A stretch of 64,000 nucleotides of DNA from EW11 sp035765635 (GTDB lineage Bacteria; Verrucomicrobiota; Verrucomicrobiia; Opitutales; Opitutaceae). The stretch is from contig DASTWZ010000007.1 in assembly GCA_035765635.1 (NCBI GenBank), forward strand, positions 1-64,000, given 5' to 3'. The notes beneath the pieces were generated by a model that did no database searches, had not been told where the DNA came from, and worked only from the letters and a program-made list of their open reading frames with translations. The position numbers were made by a program, and so were the translations under genes. Below are positions 30,304 through 39,167 of this stretch, piece after piece; the stretch's first letter is position 1; the number at the start of each line of letters is the position of its first letter.

Positions 30304-31992
30304 TCAATTAGGTTCGGGCAACTCCGCCGCAGGCAGGGTAAGCACGAATTCCGCGCCTGTCCCCAGCCCTTCGCTGCGGGCAAAAAGAGCGCCGTCCATC
30401 TCCTTCGCCGCCAGCGCGCTGTTGTGCAGACCAAAACCGTGGCCTTCCTTTTTCGTCGTGAAACCGAATGAGAAAATCCTCTGGAGATTTTCCGCCGCGA
30501 TACCCGTGCCGTTGTCGATCACGCTCAACTGCACTTTTCGCTGATCCGCCGGCGACACGAGAAATCTGATCTGCCGCTTCGTGGCATTCGCCGCGACGAC
30601 CGCATGCTCCGCATTTGTCAAGAGGTTGACCAGGATCTCCAACACGCGATGCCGCGCAGCGCGCACCTTTTCGACCGGGGAAAACTCCTTGATGACTTCG
30701 ACGTTATTTTTGCTCAGCGAACTGGCCCGCATCAGCAACGTTTCCTCCACCAACTCCGTGATCGAGACATCCTCAGCCATGCTCGAAGGGTGCGCATAGC
30801 TTTGCTGCATCGCGATGACGGCTTTGATGTGGTCCACCCCGCGGCGCAGCGATTCGAGTTCGGACACGAGCATGTCGCGTTCTTTCGTGAGTTGGCGCGA
30901 GAGCTCGCTCAAGAAAACGGGCAGCTGCCGCCCCCGGGAATCCTTCGTGATGAAGTCGCCGATATCCTTCGCGTGCTCGTCGAAAAGTTGCACCACGCGC
31001 GCGAGGCTGCCGAGACGTGAAGCGCGAAGCTGATCGGCCATCAACGTGGCGGACGTGTTCACGCTGTTGAAGGCATTGCCGACATTGTGCAGCACGCCGC
31101 TCGCGACTTCCGCCATTCCGGCCATGCGTGAGGCGTCCATCAATCGCCGCTGCGATTCGGCCAGCGCCGTTTCCGTTTGCTTGCGGGCCGTGATGTCACG
31201 GGTGACACCGAACGTGCCGATCACCTGACCGTATTCATTATAGAACGGCAGCTTCGTCGTCGAAGCCCAGGTCACTCGTCCGTCGGGAAACGTTTCCTTT
31301 TCCTCGAAATTCACCAGCGGACGTTCCGTGCGCATGATCTGCTGCTCCATTTCGAGCGCGGGCTGCGCATGTTCGTCCGTGAAAAAATCGTGGTCGGTCA
31401 TACCGATCAGCGTCTCCGGATTCGTCGCGCCAAACTTCATCGCAAACGCGTGACTGAAACGAAGGTAACGGCTTTGCGTGTCCTTGAAATAAATCATGTC
31501 GGGCACGTTTTCCAGGAGCGCACGGAGGAAACGTTGGTCCCGCTTCAAGTTGGCGATCGCCTTTTTCGTTTCGCTGATGTCGTGCGCCACAAGCACGAGC
31601 GACTCCGGAAAATCGGCGGTGGCATTTTGCGCGGAGACCATGACATTCACCGCGAAGTCGTCGCCGTTGGTGCGGCGCAATTCGATTTCGCCGCTCCACG
31701 AGCCCGAGCGCCATGCCGTCGGAATGGCATCGTTCAACAAGGTCCAGAGGCCTTGATTCGGCACGAACTCCATCAGCGACTTGTCACTCACATCCTCGTC
31801 GGGCGACAGTCCGAGCAAAGCGCGCCCCGCCGGATTGACGTACTCGAGCGCATAGCTCGGCTGCGCGATCACTGCGTAAAGATAGCTACTCTGTTCGGGC
31901 AGCTGGCTCCAAACATGATTCCATCGGGCGCTCCGAATTTGCAGGCCGGAGCCGCTCGGCTCGACGGAAGTTTCGTTGCCCGATCCGCTCAT
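30304..31992 (-). CDS. PAS-domain sensor histidine kinase (soluble)
   Basis: 562 residues without membrane helices. A first PAS-like region (about 35-150, YALEYVNPAGRALLGLSPDE), a second PAS/PAC (about 160-285, LLENVPDMIYFKDTQSRYLR; ending FGVTRDITARKQTE), an H-box of the LHNVGN kind (GMAEVASGVLHNVGNAFNSV, His near 307), and an ATPase domain (LVNLLTNAEHAVVA, IDNGTGIAAENL, GHGFGLHNSALAAKEM). The H-box differs from the SHELRTP type. It probably senses an internal signal. The single-receiver gene two genes upstream (34020) could be its partner. Confidence 0.9.
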   Translation of the reverse strand: MSGSGNETSVEPSGSGLQIRSARWNHVWSQLPEQSSYLYAVIAQPSYALEYVNPAGRALLGLSPDEDVSDKSLMEFVPNQGLWTLLNDAIPTAWRSGSWSGEIELRRTNGDDFAVNVMVSAQNATADFPESLVLVAHDISETKKAIANLKRDQRFLRALLENVPDMIYFKDTQSRYLRFSHAFAMKFGATNPETLIGMTDHDFFTDEHAQPALEMEQQIMRTERPLVNFEEKETFPDGRVTWASTTKLPFYNEYGQVIGTFGVTRDITARKQTETALAESQRRLMDASRMAGMAEVASGVLHNVGNAFNSVNTSATLMADQLRASRLGSLARVVQLFDEHAKDIGDFITKDSRGRQLPVFLSELSRQLTKERDMLVSELESLRRGVDHIKAVIAMQQSYAHPSSMAEDVSITELVEETLLMRASSLSKNNVEVIKEFSPVEKVRAARHRVLEILVNLLTNAEHAVVAANATKRQIRFLVSPADQRKVQLSVIDNGTGIAAENLQRIFSFGFTTKKEGHGFGLHNSALAAKEMDGALFARSEGLGTGAEFVLTLPAAELPEPN

Positions 31993-32130
31993 AAAATCAC
32001 GGTGCAGGGTCCAGCCGCCGACCAGGTGTCAGCGGAGCCGAGAGATAACGAGCAAGGGCGATTCGGGGCAGTCGCACGGTCTGTTATCGGCTCCTTTTGC
32101 CAATTCCTAAGTGCCGCCCGCCCGGTGAAG

Positions 32131-33975
32131 TTAACCAGCCGAGCGCCTGGCCTCGAGTTCTTCCCAGCGCAACATCGCAGCGCCGAGTTCTGTTTCGATC
32201 GCGTCGAGCCGTTGTTTCACCGTGGTGACATCGGCCAGCTGGCGCTGATAAAAATTCGGGTCCGCCATCTTTGCGGTGAGGTCTTTCTGCTCTTCCTCCA
32301 ACGCTTCGATGCGGGCTGGCAATGCCTCGAGTTCGCGCGCTTCCTTTTGCGAAAGTTTCTTCGCCTTTGGCGAGGCCGGCGCAGTGACCGTGGCTGACGC
32401 TGCCGCGGTTGGAGAGATGGCCGGCGTGGGGAACGCACCCGACTTTGCGGTCGACACAGTTGGCGCATTCGGCTCCGGCCTTTGCCGCAGCCAGTCCTGA
32501 TACCCACCGACGTACTCCGCCAGGCGGCCATTGCCTTCGAAGACGAGCGTGCTGGTCACGACGTGGTCGACGAACTCGCGATCGTGCGAAACGAGGAGGA
32601 GCGTTCCTTTGTATTCAACAAGCAAATACTCGAGCAGCTCGAGCGTCTCGGCATCGAGATCGTTGGTCGGCTCGTCCATCACGAGCACGTTGGCCGGTTT
32701 CGTGAAGAGGCGGGCGAGCAACAAGCGATTGCGTTCTCCGCCGGACAGGACCCGAGCAGGAGTGCGAGCGCGCGTTGGTTCGAAAAGAAAATCCTGGAGA
32801 TAACTGATCACGTGCCGCGTGCGTCCGTCGATCGTCACGGTCTCGTTTCCGTTCGCGATGTTGTCAGCGACGGTGCGGTTGTCATCGATCTGCTCGCGCA
32901 GCTGATCGAAATACAGCACTTCCAGATTTGTCCCTTGCACAACCTCGCCTTCGGTCGGCGCGAGTTGGCCGAGGAGAAGTTTGATCAACGTCGATTTGCC
33001 CGCGCCGTTCGGGCCGATGATACCGATCTTGTCCCCTCGCATGATGGTCGTGGTGAAATCGCGCACGATCCATGGCCCATTGCCGTAGCGAAATGAAACC
33101 TCTTTCAGGTCGATCACTTTCATCCCCGATCGTTCCGCGTCGCTCAATTTCATCGAGACCTGCCCAGCGCGTTCGCGGCGGGCCCGGCGCTCCGCGCGCA
33201 TTGTCATGAGATGTTGGATACGCGCGGAGGCCCGCGAACGCTGCGCGCGCACGCCTTGTCGGATCCACGCTTCCTCCTGGCTCAGTTTCTTGTCGAACGC
33301 AGCCTGCTGTTTTTCCTCCGCTTCCAACACCGCCTGTTTGCGAACCAGGTACGTCTCGTAGTCGCAGGCCCAATTGCTCACGCGGCCGCGATCGAGTTCG
33401 ATCAAGCGCGTGGCCAACCGCCTCAGGAATGCGCGATCGTGCGTGACGAAGAAAATCGTGAGTTTCGATTCCGCCAAGAATTCCTCGAGCCACGTGATCG
33501 ACTCGAAATCCAAATGATTCGTGGGCTCGTCCAGCAGCAACAGACTCGGCTCGGCCACGAGCGCGCGCGCCAGCAGAACCCGTCGCTTCAAGCCGCCCGA
33601 CAACGAGGCGAACTCCGCCTGCGGCGGCAGCTGGCAACGCTCCATCCATTGATCGATGCGGACATCGACCTCCCAGGCTTCTTCATGTGGATGCAATTCG
33701 CGCGCCCCGCTCGCCACTACGTCGTAAACCGTACCGGTAACGTCGTTCGGCACTTGTTGATCGAGACGACGATAGACCGAACCCGGTTGGCGAAATACCG
33801 ATCCACTGTCCGGCTGCATTTCGCCGGCGATCACGCGCATCAGGGTGGATTTGCCCGCACCGTTTCGGCCGACCAGACAGACTCGCTCCCCGGCATCGAC
33901 TTGCAGATTTACGTGGTCGAGAATCGGTGGGCCACCGAACGCGAGTGAGACATCGAGGAGACTGAAGACGGACAT
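32131..33975 (-). CDS. uup: ABC-F family ATPase (Uup-type)
   Basis: 614 residues with two ABC ATPase domains in one chain and no membrane part. First domain: GRNGAGKST (36-44), LSGGLKRRVLLARAL, LLLDEPTNHLDFESI. Second: GPNGAGKST, LSGGERNRLLLARL, VMDEPTNDLDAETL. The linker is rich in Arg/Lys, and a C-terminal region (GARELEALPARIEALEEEQ-like heptads) forms the coiled coil typical of Uup. ABC-F proteins act on ribosomes; Uup is also linked to precise transposon excision and branched DNA. Start ATG 33975; the longer frame to 34344 runs through the next gene in another frame. Confidence 0.88.
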   Translation of the reverse strand: MSVFSLLDVSLAFGGPPILDHVNLQVDAGERVCLVGRNGAGKSTLMRVIAGEMQPDSGSVFRQPGSVYRRLDQQVPNDVTGTVYDVVASGARELHPHEEAWEVDVRIDQWMERCQLPPQAEFASLSGGLKRRVLLARALVAEPSLLLLDEPTNHLDFESITWLEEFLAESKLTIFFVTHDRAFLRRLATRLIELDRGRVSNWACDYETYLVRKQAVLEAEEKQQAAFDKKLSQEEAWIRQGVRAQRSRASARIQHLMTMRAERRARRERAGQVSMKLSDAERSGMKVIDLKEVSFRYGNGPWIVRDFTTTIMRGDKIGIIGPNGAGKSTLIKLLLGQLAPTEGEVVQGTNLEVLYFDQLREQIDDNRTVADNIANGNETVTIDGRTRHVISYLQDFLFEPTRARTPARVLSGGERNRLLLARLFTKPANVLVMDEPTNDLDAETLELLEYLLVEYKGTLLLVSHDREFVDHVVTSTLVFEGNGRLAEYVGGYQDWLRQRPEPNAPTVSTAKSGAFPTPAISPTAAASATVTAPASPKAKKLSQKEARELEALPARIEALEEEQKDLTAKMADPNFYQRQLADVTTVKQRLDAIETELGAAMLRWEELEARRSAG

Positions 33976-34019
33976 GAACCGCGCAACTTGCCGGCTCTCC
34001 GTAAGCAGCGCAAGGCCGC

Positions 34020-34469
34020 CTATTTCAACGGCGCGACCGGCTTCAGGTGCATCTCCAACACCCGCCGCAAGGCGTCCGGCGTGAAGGGCTTTTGCAGCAC
34101 GCTCGCCACACCGATCTTCTCGTCTTCTCGCACCGCATCCTCGCCATAGCCGGTGATCAGCACGATCGGCACATTCGCCCGCAGAGCCAACAAAGCCGAA
34201 ATCACTTCCGCGCCAGTCATTCGGGGCATGGTCAAATCCAGCAGAATCAAACCAATGCGGTCCGCCTCTCGCTTGAAACAATCGAGCCCTTCCGGCCCGT
34301 CGCGCGCCGCGAGAACAGGATAGCCGGCTCGCTGGATAATCCACTGCGACAACGTGCGAATCGCGTCGTCGTCGTCGATGATGAGAACGGTTTGGCCAGC
34401 CGAACTCAGATGGTCGGGCGTAACCGGAGGGGTGTGTATGTCGCTCTGAACGGCCACAGGGTGAAGCAA
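34020..34469 (-). CDS. Single-domain response regulator (receiver only)
   Basis: 149 residues, one receiver domain: acidic pocket VLIIDDDDAI, phospho-Asp in LILLDLTMPRMTG, Thr in VLITGYGEDAV, Lys in VLQKPFTPDAL. No output domain. About 28 residues precede the domain. It lies 44 bp upstream of the ABC-F gene on the same strand. A phosphorelay role with the nearby PAS kinase is plausible but not shown. Confidence 0.9.
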   Translation of the reverse strand: MLHPVAVQSDIHTPPVTPDHLSSAGQTVLIIDDDDAIRTLSQWIIQRAGYPVLAARDGPEGLDCFKREADRIGLILLDLTMPRMTGAEVISALLALRANVPIVLITGYGEDAVREDEKIGVASVLQKPFTPDALRRVLEMHLKPVAPLK

Positions 34470-34649
34470 GGAGGGATTAACAAGTATTTATCGACGCGTT
34501 CGCGTTAGAACTAAGTGAAAAGGTGCGGCCGTATTCGCCAAGCTCCGGGCAAGGGACGCGTTCGTACTCTAGCTTCCGAATTAGTTCCTAAACGATCACC
34601 CGGAAAACGCCTGGTGTAGTTCCCCCAGCACTACAGCGCGAGCCCTGCG

Positions 34650-35573
34650 CTACGGCGCTTTCTTTTCTTCCTTGGGAGGAAAGAACACGTAGCCGCCCGG
34701 TTGCCAGCGCACGTTTCCGCCGTCCTTGAACAGCCTCTTCACGAGCATGTTCAGGAAACGGAGATCATCGACTGAACCCATCGTCAGCGTGGAGTTCGGC
34801 GCCACGAACGTGCCGAAGCGCGGAAAATAAACGCACAACCGCGCGCCGAAAACGAAGGTCGTCGCGGCGGAATGAATCGTCTGCTTCCCTTTTTTGAAGT
34901 CGTACTCGAAGACGCGCGCCGGCCGCTCGACGCCCAGCCAGTTCGCGACCTTCGTAGCATCCCGCACGTCCGGATTCTTGTGATAAAACAGATGCTCGAT
35001 GCGCCGCTTCATCGGCTCTTGCGGAAAGTCGTCCCGGTAGAGTGGGTTCACCGGTTGATATTGTGGATAACTCGAAAAAATCGGCGGGGAAACATCGCGA
35101 ATATCGCCCCGTCGATCCACCGGCACCGGCAGCAAACCAAAGCCAAAATTCACATCATACGTCCAAAGTTTTCCATCCACGGTGAACACTACGACCGCGT
35201 GCCCAGCCGTCTTCTTGTAGTCGCCGATTTCATTTCCCCACTGCAGCACGCGCGCCCATGAACGATCGCCGTCGCGCTTCTTGCGCAGGTATTCGTCATA
35301 AAAGTGCACCGACTCCACGAAACAGGAGTTCCGCACATTCAAAGGCTCGTACGAAAACGGCGGCTTCGGCCCCTTCTGACGGACGGCAGCCGGCCGGCCC
35401 TCCGCTGCGTTCCACGGGGTCGCAATCACGAGCGCACACAACAACAACAAAACGCCGGAGAAAACGCGGAGCGCAGGCCGCGTAGTGGAAATACCACTAC
35501 AGAATCGGAAATCGGAATTGGAATAATGGTCGGCCCGCTCCGTCCGCGAGGCGCTACGGGCTGGCTCAAACAT
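34650..35573 (-). CDS. Exported protein with possible transglutaminase/papain-like fold
   Basis: About 307 residues with an N-terminal hydrophobic segment (VFSGVLLLLCALVIATPW) that reads as a signal peptide or anchor. The body has NSCFVESVHFYDEYLRKK, then TAGHAVVVFTVDGKLWTYDV: a Cys, a His in GHAVVVF and an Asp in YDVNFG in the order expected for a transglutaminase-like cysteine catalytic triad. This is a pattern-level guess. The start is uncertain: ATG 35573 overlaps the upstream aminotransferase stop by 8 bp, and a 7-bp inverted repeat (35482-35500, GTAGTGG/CCACTAC) falls inside the predicted N-terminus, so the true start may be further in. Confidence 0.55.
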   Translation of the reverse strand: MFEPARSASRTERADHYSNSDFRFCSGISTTRPALRVFSGVLLLLCALVIATPWNAAEGRPAAVRQKGPKPPFSYEPLNVRNSCFVESVHFYDEYLRKKRDGDRSWARVLQWGNEIGDYKKTAGHAVVVFTVDGKLWTYDVNFGFGLLPVPVDRRGDIRDVSPPIFSSYPQYQPVNPLYRDDFPQEPMKRRIEHLFYHKNPDVRDATKVANWLGVERPARVFEYDFKKGKQTIHSAATTFVFGARLCVYFPRFGTFVAPNSTLTMGSVDDLRFLNMLVKRLFKDGGNVRWQPGGYVFFPPKEEKKAP

Positions 35574-36894
35574 TTTCCAAAACCTTCCGTAGCTTCGTCT
35601 GCAGCAGATCAATGTCGTCGGCCGTCACGTTGAGATTTGGACGGAGGCGAACATTTGTGCGGCCGGCTCCGAGGAGCAATAGTTGCTCTTGCTCCAATGC
35701 TGCATCGATCACTGCGGTTTTCATGACGGGTGAAGACAGCGAAAAACCCTGGTACAGGCCGGCGCCGCGAATGTTGCTCACCTTTTCGGGAAACTCTGCC
35801 TGCAGCGCTTTCAATCGTTGCACGAGTCGCTCGGCTTTCTCGGGCACCTGTTCGATCAGCTTTTCTTCGCGCACGATTTTCAATTCCTGCACGAAGCGAA
35901 CCATGTCGGCCAGCGTGCCGCCCCACGTCGAGTCCAGCACGCCTTCGTCCGCCATCGACTGCCGCATGTAGAGCACGCCCGTGCCCATTTTCTTGGCTGC
36001 GGCGATGGCCTGCGGCGGATGCGGCAGATCCAGTTGATCAGCCATAAAAAATTTTCCCGTTTGACCACCCGCCGTCTGCACTTCGTCAAACCCAAGCGAC
36101 ACGCCATGATCATGCGCCAGCCGGCTCAGTCCTTGAAAAAATTCTTTTTCCGCGACGCGATGCCCGCCCGCGCCCTGGATTGGCTCAACGATGATGCCGA
36201 CGATCTCACCGCGATGATCCGACAAACTGCGCTCGACGCGCTGGAGCGCCTCGTTCGTGCGAAAACGATTCTCCGCCGGGTCATCGTCGGAGTTCACCGC
36301 CGGAAAAGGCACTTGGATGTTGCCGCGCACCAAGCCGTGAAAATCACGCGTGATCAGCGGATCGTGTGAAAGCTCGGTGACATTCAGCGCGAACACGGTG
36401 CGCCCGTGAAACGCCTGATCGAAATAGATGAAGCGCCGCGCCGCGTGCCGCCCGGCGCCGTCCCGGCGACGCTTCTGATCGTGCAGGTTGATCAGATATT
36501 TCATCATGTTCTCCACCGCTTCGGCGCCCGAATTCACCGCATAAACCTCGAGCTTTTCTCCGCGCATGCACTCGGGAGCGACTTCGTGAAGCGCGCGGTA
36601 AAACGCGAGGCATTGCGGCGTGAGAAAATCTACATTCGCGGTCTTGTTGTTCGCGGCGTAACCCAGCTCGCGTAGATATTCCGGCTCGAACAGCCGCGGG
36701 TGATTGTGCGCGATCCACTTAGACGCGTAATAGCCCGCCCAATCGAAAAGCCGCTGGCCGTCGACCGTCGCGATCCACATTCCCTCGCTCTTGGCGATGT
36801 CCATGACGAAGGGGTACGGGTCCGCGATCACATAACGCCGCAGTTCTTCGATCATTTTCGCACTGATCGGCCCCGGGAAAATGCGCGTGCTCAT
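35566..36894 (-). CDS. lat: L-lysine 6-transaminase (class III aminotransferase)
   Basis: 442-residue PLP enzyme. NSGAEAVENMMKYLIN binds the PLP phosphate, FDEVQTAGGQTG has the ring-binding Asp270, and the Schiff-base Lys is one of the pair in AIAAAKKMGTG (Lys301/302). The combination EPIQGAGG, KK, and STWGGTLADMVR matches L-lysine epsilon-aminotransferase rather than ornithine or GABA transaminases, which have a single Lys in a different context. It would convert lysine and 2-oxoglutarate to 2-aminoadipate 6-semialdehyde and glutamate. No dehydrogenase for the next step is nearby. Divergent from hflX with a 114-bp gap. Confidence 0.78.
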   Translation of the reverse strand: MSTRIFPGPISAKMIEELRRYVIADPYPFVMDIAKSEGMWIATVDGQRLFDWAGYYASKWIAHNHPRLFEPEYLRELGYAANNKTANVDFLTPQCLAFYRALHEVAPECMRGEKLEVYAVNSGAEAVENMMKYLINLHDQKRRRDGAGRHAARRFIYFDQAFHGRTVFALNVTELSHDPLITRDFHGLVRGNIQVPFPAVNSDDDPAENRFRTNEALQRVERSLSDHRGEIVGIIVEPIQGAGGHRVAEKEFFQGLSRLAHDHGVSLGFDEVQTAGGQTGKFFMADQLDLPHPPQAIAAAKKMGTGVLYMRQSMADEGVLDSTWGGTLADMVRFVQELKIVREEKLIEQVPEKAERLVQRLKALQAEFPEKVSNIRGAGLYQGFSLSSPVMKTAVIDAALEQEQLLLLGAGRTNVRLRPNLNVTADDIDLLQTKLRKVLENV

Positions 36895-37008
36895 GAGTCA
36901 GGACGTTAACCAGCCGTTTGTGGTTAGTAAAACCTTCGCCAACGTTCCTGTTGCCCAGTTCTCATTCCTGGCATCGCATTGCCAACTTCTCCGCGTTCAC
37001 GCGGCACC

Positions 37009-38286
37009 ATGGCTGACTTCCTCGAAACCCGATCCAACAAACTCGAACGCGCATTTCTCATCGGAGTTCAAACTGCGCAGATGCCCACCGGCGAAGGCGC
37101 TGAACTTCTCCTCGAGCTGAAAGAGCTCGTCGAAAATCTGCGGCTGGAAGTCGTGCGCTCGACACTCGTGAATTTGCGCACGCCGACGCCGGCGTTGCTG
37201 CTCGGCAGCGGAAAGGCCGAAGAGCTGATAGCGCAGGCGAAAGCGGAAAACGCTGACGTCATCGTCATCGATGAAACCCTTTCACCGGCCCAACAGAGAA
37301 ACTGGGAAAAACTCTCCGGCATCGCAGTCATCGATCGCCAGGAGGTCATTCTCGAAGTGTTCGCGGATCGCGCTCACACGCGCGAAGCGGTTCTTCAGGT
37401 CGCGCTGGCCCGCATGGAATATTCGCTGCCGCGACTGACGCGCGCCTGGACTCACCTTTCGCGTCAACGAGGCAAGGGGGCGCTCGGCGGCGAAGGTGAA
37501 ACGCAGCTCGAACAGGATCGCCGCATCGTGCGCGACCGCATCGCGCATCTGCGCGCGGAGTTGAAGGATGTCGTCCAGCAGCGCGATGTTCAACGCCGCC
37601 GCCGACTGCGCGTGCCAGTGCCCACGTGTTCAATTGTTGGATACACCAACGCCGGCAAATCTTCGCTTCTCAATCGTCTCACCGGCGCGACCGTCCTGGC
37701 CGAGGATAAACTTTTCGCGACGCTCGATCCGACGACACGGCAATTGATTCTACCCAACAATCAGAAGCTGCTCGTCACCGACACCGTCGGCTTCATTCGC
37801 CGTTTGCCGCACGGTTTGGTCGAAGCGTTCAAGGCGACACTCGAAGAAGTCATTGTAGCGGATTTCCTGATACACGTGGTCGACGTGACGAGCCCGCATA
37901 TGGAGAAGCACCACGCCACCACGCTTGCGGTCTTGGGCGAGCTCGGCGTCGACAAGAAAACGATCGTCACTGTCTTCAACAAAGTGGACGCCGCCACGGA
38001 GGAAATGCGGGCGCGAGCCCGGCATCTGGCGCCCGACGCTTTGTTCGTCAGCGCGCTCACCGGCGGTGGCATCGCGGGCCTCGAGCAGCGTTTTGCCGAA
38101 TTGATCGCCGACGCGTTTGGCTCAACGGAGCTGTTAATTCCTCACGCGCGCTACGACGTCATCGCGAAGCTTCATTCCCTGGGACATATTCAGAGCGAAG
38201 AGCAACGCGATGACGGAGTCTTGATTCACGGCCGCTTTCCGGCGTCACAGAAAGCGGTGTTTGGGCCGTTCGTCGTCAAGAGCTGA
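37009..38286 (+). CDS. hflX: GTPase HflX
   Basis: 425-residue ribosome-associated GTPase that splits stalled ribosomes in other bacteria. N-terminal HflX domain (TPALLLGSGKAEELI, DETLSPAQQRNWE), a Gly-rich joint (KGALGGEGETQLEQDRR), then the G domain: P-loop GYTNAGKSS (211-219), switch FATLDPTTR, DTVGFIRRLPHGLVEAFKAT, and FNKVD. ATG 37009 is used since HflX usually starts close to this point; a TTG at 36979 would add ten residues. Confidence 0.95.
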   Translation: MADFLETRSNKLERAFLIGVQTAQMPTGEGAELLLELKELVENLRLEVVRSTLVNLRTPTPALLLGSGKAEELIAQAKAENADVIVIDETLSPAQQRNWEKLSGIAVIDRQEVILEVFADRAHTREAVLQVALARMEYSLPRLTRAWTHLSRQRGKGALGGEGETQLEQDRRIVRDRIAHLRAELKDVVQQRDVQRRRRLRVPVPTCSIVGYTNAGKSSLLNRLTGATVLAEDKLFATLDPTTRQLILPNNQKLLVTDTVGFIRRLPHGLVEAFKATLEEVIVADFLIHVVDVTSPHMEKHHATTLAVLGELGVDKKTIVTVFNKVDAATEEMRARARHLAPDALFVSALTGGGIAGLEQRFAELIADAFGSTELLIPHARYDVIAKLHSLGHIQSEEQRDDGVLIHGRFPASQKAVFGPFVVKS

Positions 38287-38370
38287 GGCTCAGCACTGCG
38301 GGCCTGCGGGATCTGGGCTTCCCGAGCTGGACTTGCAGTGCCGGGAAGAGCTCGGGATGCCGACCTGGGC

Positions 38371-38670
38371 TTATTCCGCGTCGAACACCTGAACTTTGCT
38401 CCAGTATTTCTGGCAGTTCTTCACGAATTCCAAATGGATCGGGTGCTCCTGGTAGGCGTCATGCGCTGCGGCGTCCTTGAATAGAATCGTCAGCGAAAGC
38501 GCGAAGGATTTGTCCGTCACGGCTCGTGCTGGCGTGGCCGCAGGCCGGCCGATATAGATCGCCGAAATCGTCGGAACCGCCTTCAGCGACTCCAAACCAG
38601 CAACCCACGCTTTTTGTTCGTCAGACGACAGACCAGGTTTCGACCAAAAGAAAACAGAGTGTACGAGCAT
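38371..38670 (-). CDS. Stress-responsive alpha/beta-barrel (Dabb) domain protein
   Basis: 99-residue single-domain protein. MLVHSVFFWSKPGLSSDEQK at the start and HDAYQEHPIHLEFVKNC near the end are the conserved parts of the Dabb fold, a dimeric alpha/beta barrel related to ferredoxin-like domains. The biochemical role of stand-alone members is mostly unknown. Convergent with hflX; a weak hairpin (38320-38357, TCCCGAGCT/AGCTCGGGA) lies between them. Confidence 0.85.
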   Translation of the reverse strand: MLVHSVFFWSKPGLSSDEQKAWVAGLESLKAVPTISAIYIGRPAATPARAVTDKSFALSLTILFKDAAAHDAYQEHPIHLEFVKNCQKYWSKVQVFDAE

Positions 38671-38727
38671 GATATGCCTGTTTTTCCCGCCGCTTCACCA
38701 AACCGCAAGCCTGTGGTTCAGGAGGTA

Positions 38728-38937
38728 TTTGCCCACGAATCACACGAGGGAAGAGAAAACCGAAAACCGATTTCTCCACGGAAGGCACCGAAAACACGGA
38801 AAGTAGAGCAAAGGAAGAATGGAGAAGAATGAATTCAGAATGAGTGGGCTTCCCAATAACAATTCTTCCGTGTTTTCGGTGCATTCCGTGGGAAAATTCT
38901 GAGGGTTTTCGTGTTCTTCGTGTGATTCGTGGGCAAA
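38728..38937. repeat. Nested palindromic element, copy 2
   Basis: Outer arms TTTGCCCACGAATCACACGA (38728-38747) and the exact reverse complement at 38918-38937 are 20 bp. Inner arms around 38777-38804 (CCACGGAAGGCACCGAAAAC) and 38864-38892 are near-perfect complements. The outer and inner texts match those of the element at 27422-27595. It occupies most of the 374-bp gap between the Dabb gene and tRNA-Gln; the remainder (38938-39044) shows no clear promoter. Confidence 0.85.
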
Positions 38938-39044
38938 ATACTTCCGGCAGCGCGGTGCGTCTTTGCGGCGGAAAAATGAAGCCTCGGACTCAGCATTTGC
39001 GGCCTTGACCCACCTTTCATAAACGGCAACGTCCCACCTTCCAC

Positions 39045-39118
39045 TGCCTGGTGGTGTAAAGGTAGCACAGGTGACTTTGACTCACCTAGTCCTGGTTCGA
39101 ATCCAGGCCGGGCAGCCA
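39045..39118 (+). tRNA. tRNA-Gln (anticodon TTG), CCA encoded
   Basis: Full cloverleaf: acceptor TGCCTGG/CCGGGCA, D-stem GTGT/GCAC, anticodon stem GGTGA/TCACC with loop CTTTGAC (anticodon TTG), variable TAGT, T-stem CCTGG/CCAGG with loop TTCGAAT, discriminator G and 3' CCA encoded in the DNA. It reads CAA (and by wobble CAG). It stands alone between two protein genes. Confidence 0.96.
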
Positions 39119-39167
39119 ACTTCCCGCCCTTGCATAAGCGCGGGTCCTTCTTTGGCTAAGCGCGATC

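Noticed and set aside
32032..32094. Hairpin GGAGCCGA../GTTATCGGCTCC between kinase and ABC-F genes
   Set aside because: The arms match imperfectly and are separated by over 35 nt; there is only a short T-run, so a terminator or attenuator is not supported.
32131..34344. ABC-F gene starting at 34344 as a 737-residue protein
   Set aside because: The first 123 codons overlap the receiver gene in another frame and are Arg/Ala-rich noise; the ATG at 33975 starts the ABC fold exactly.
38320..38357. Hairpin TCCCGAGCT/AGCTCGGGA after hflX as terminator
   Set aside because: Stem is fair but has a 20-nt loop and no T-run.
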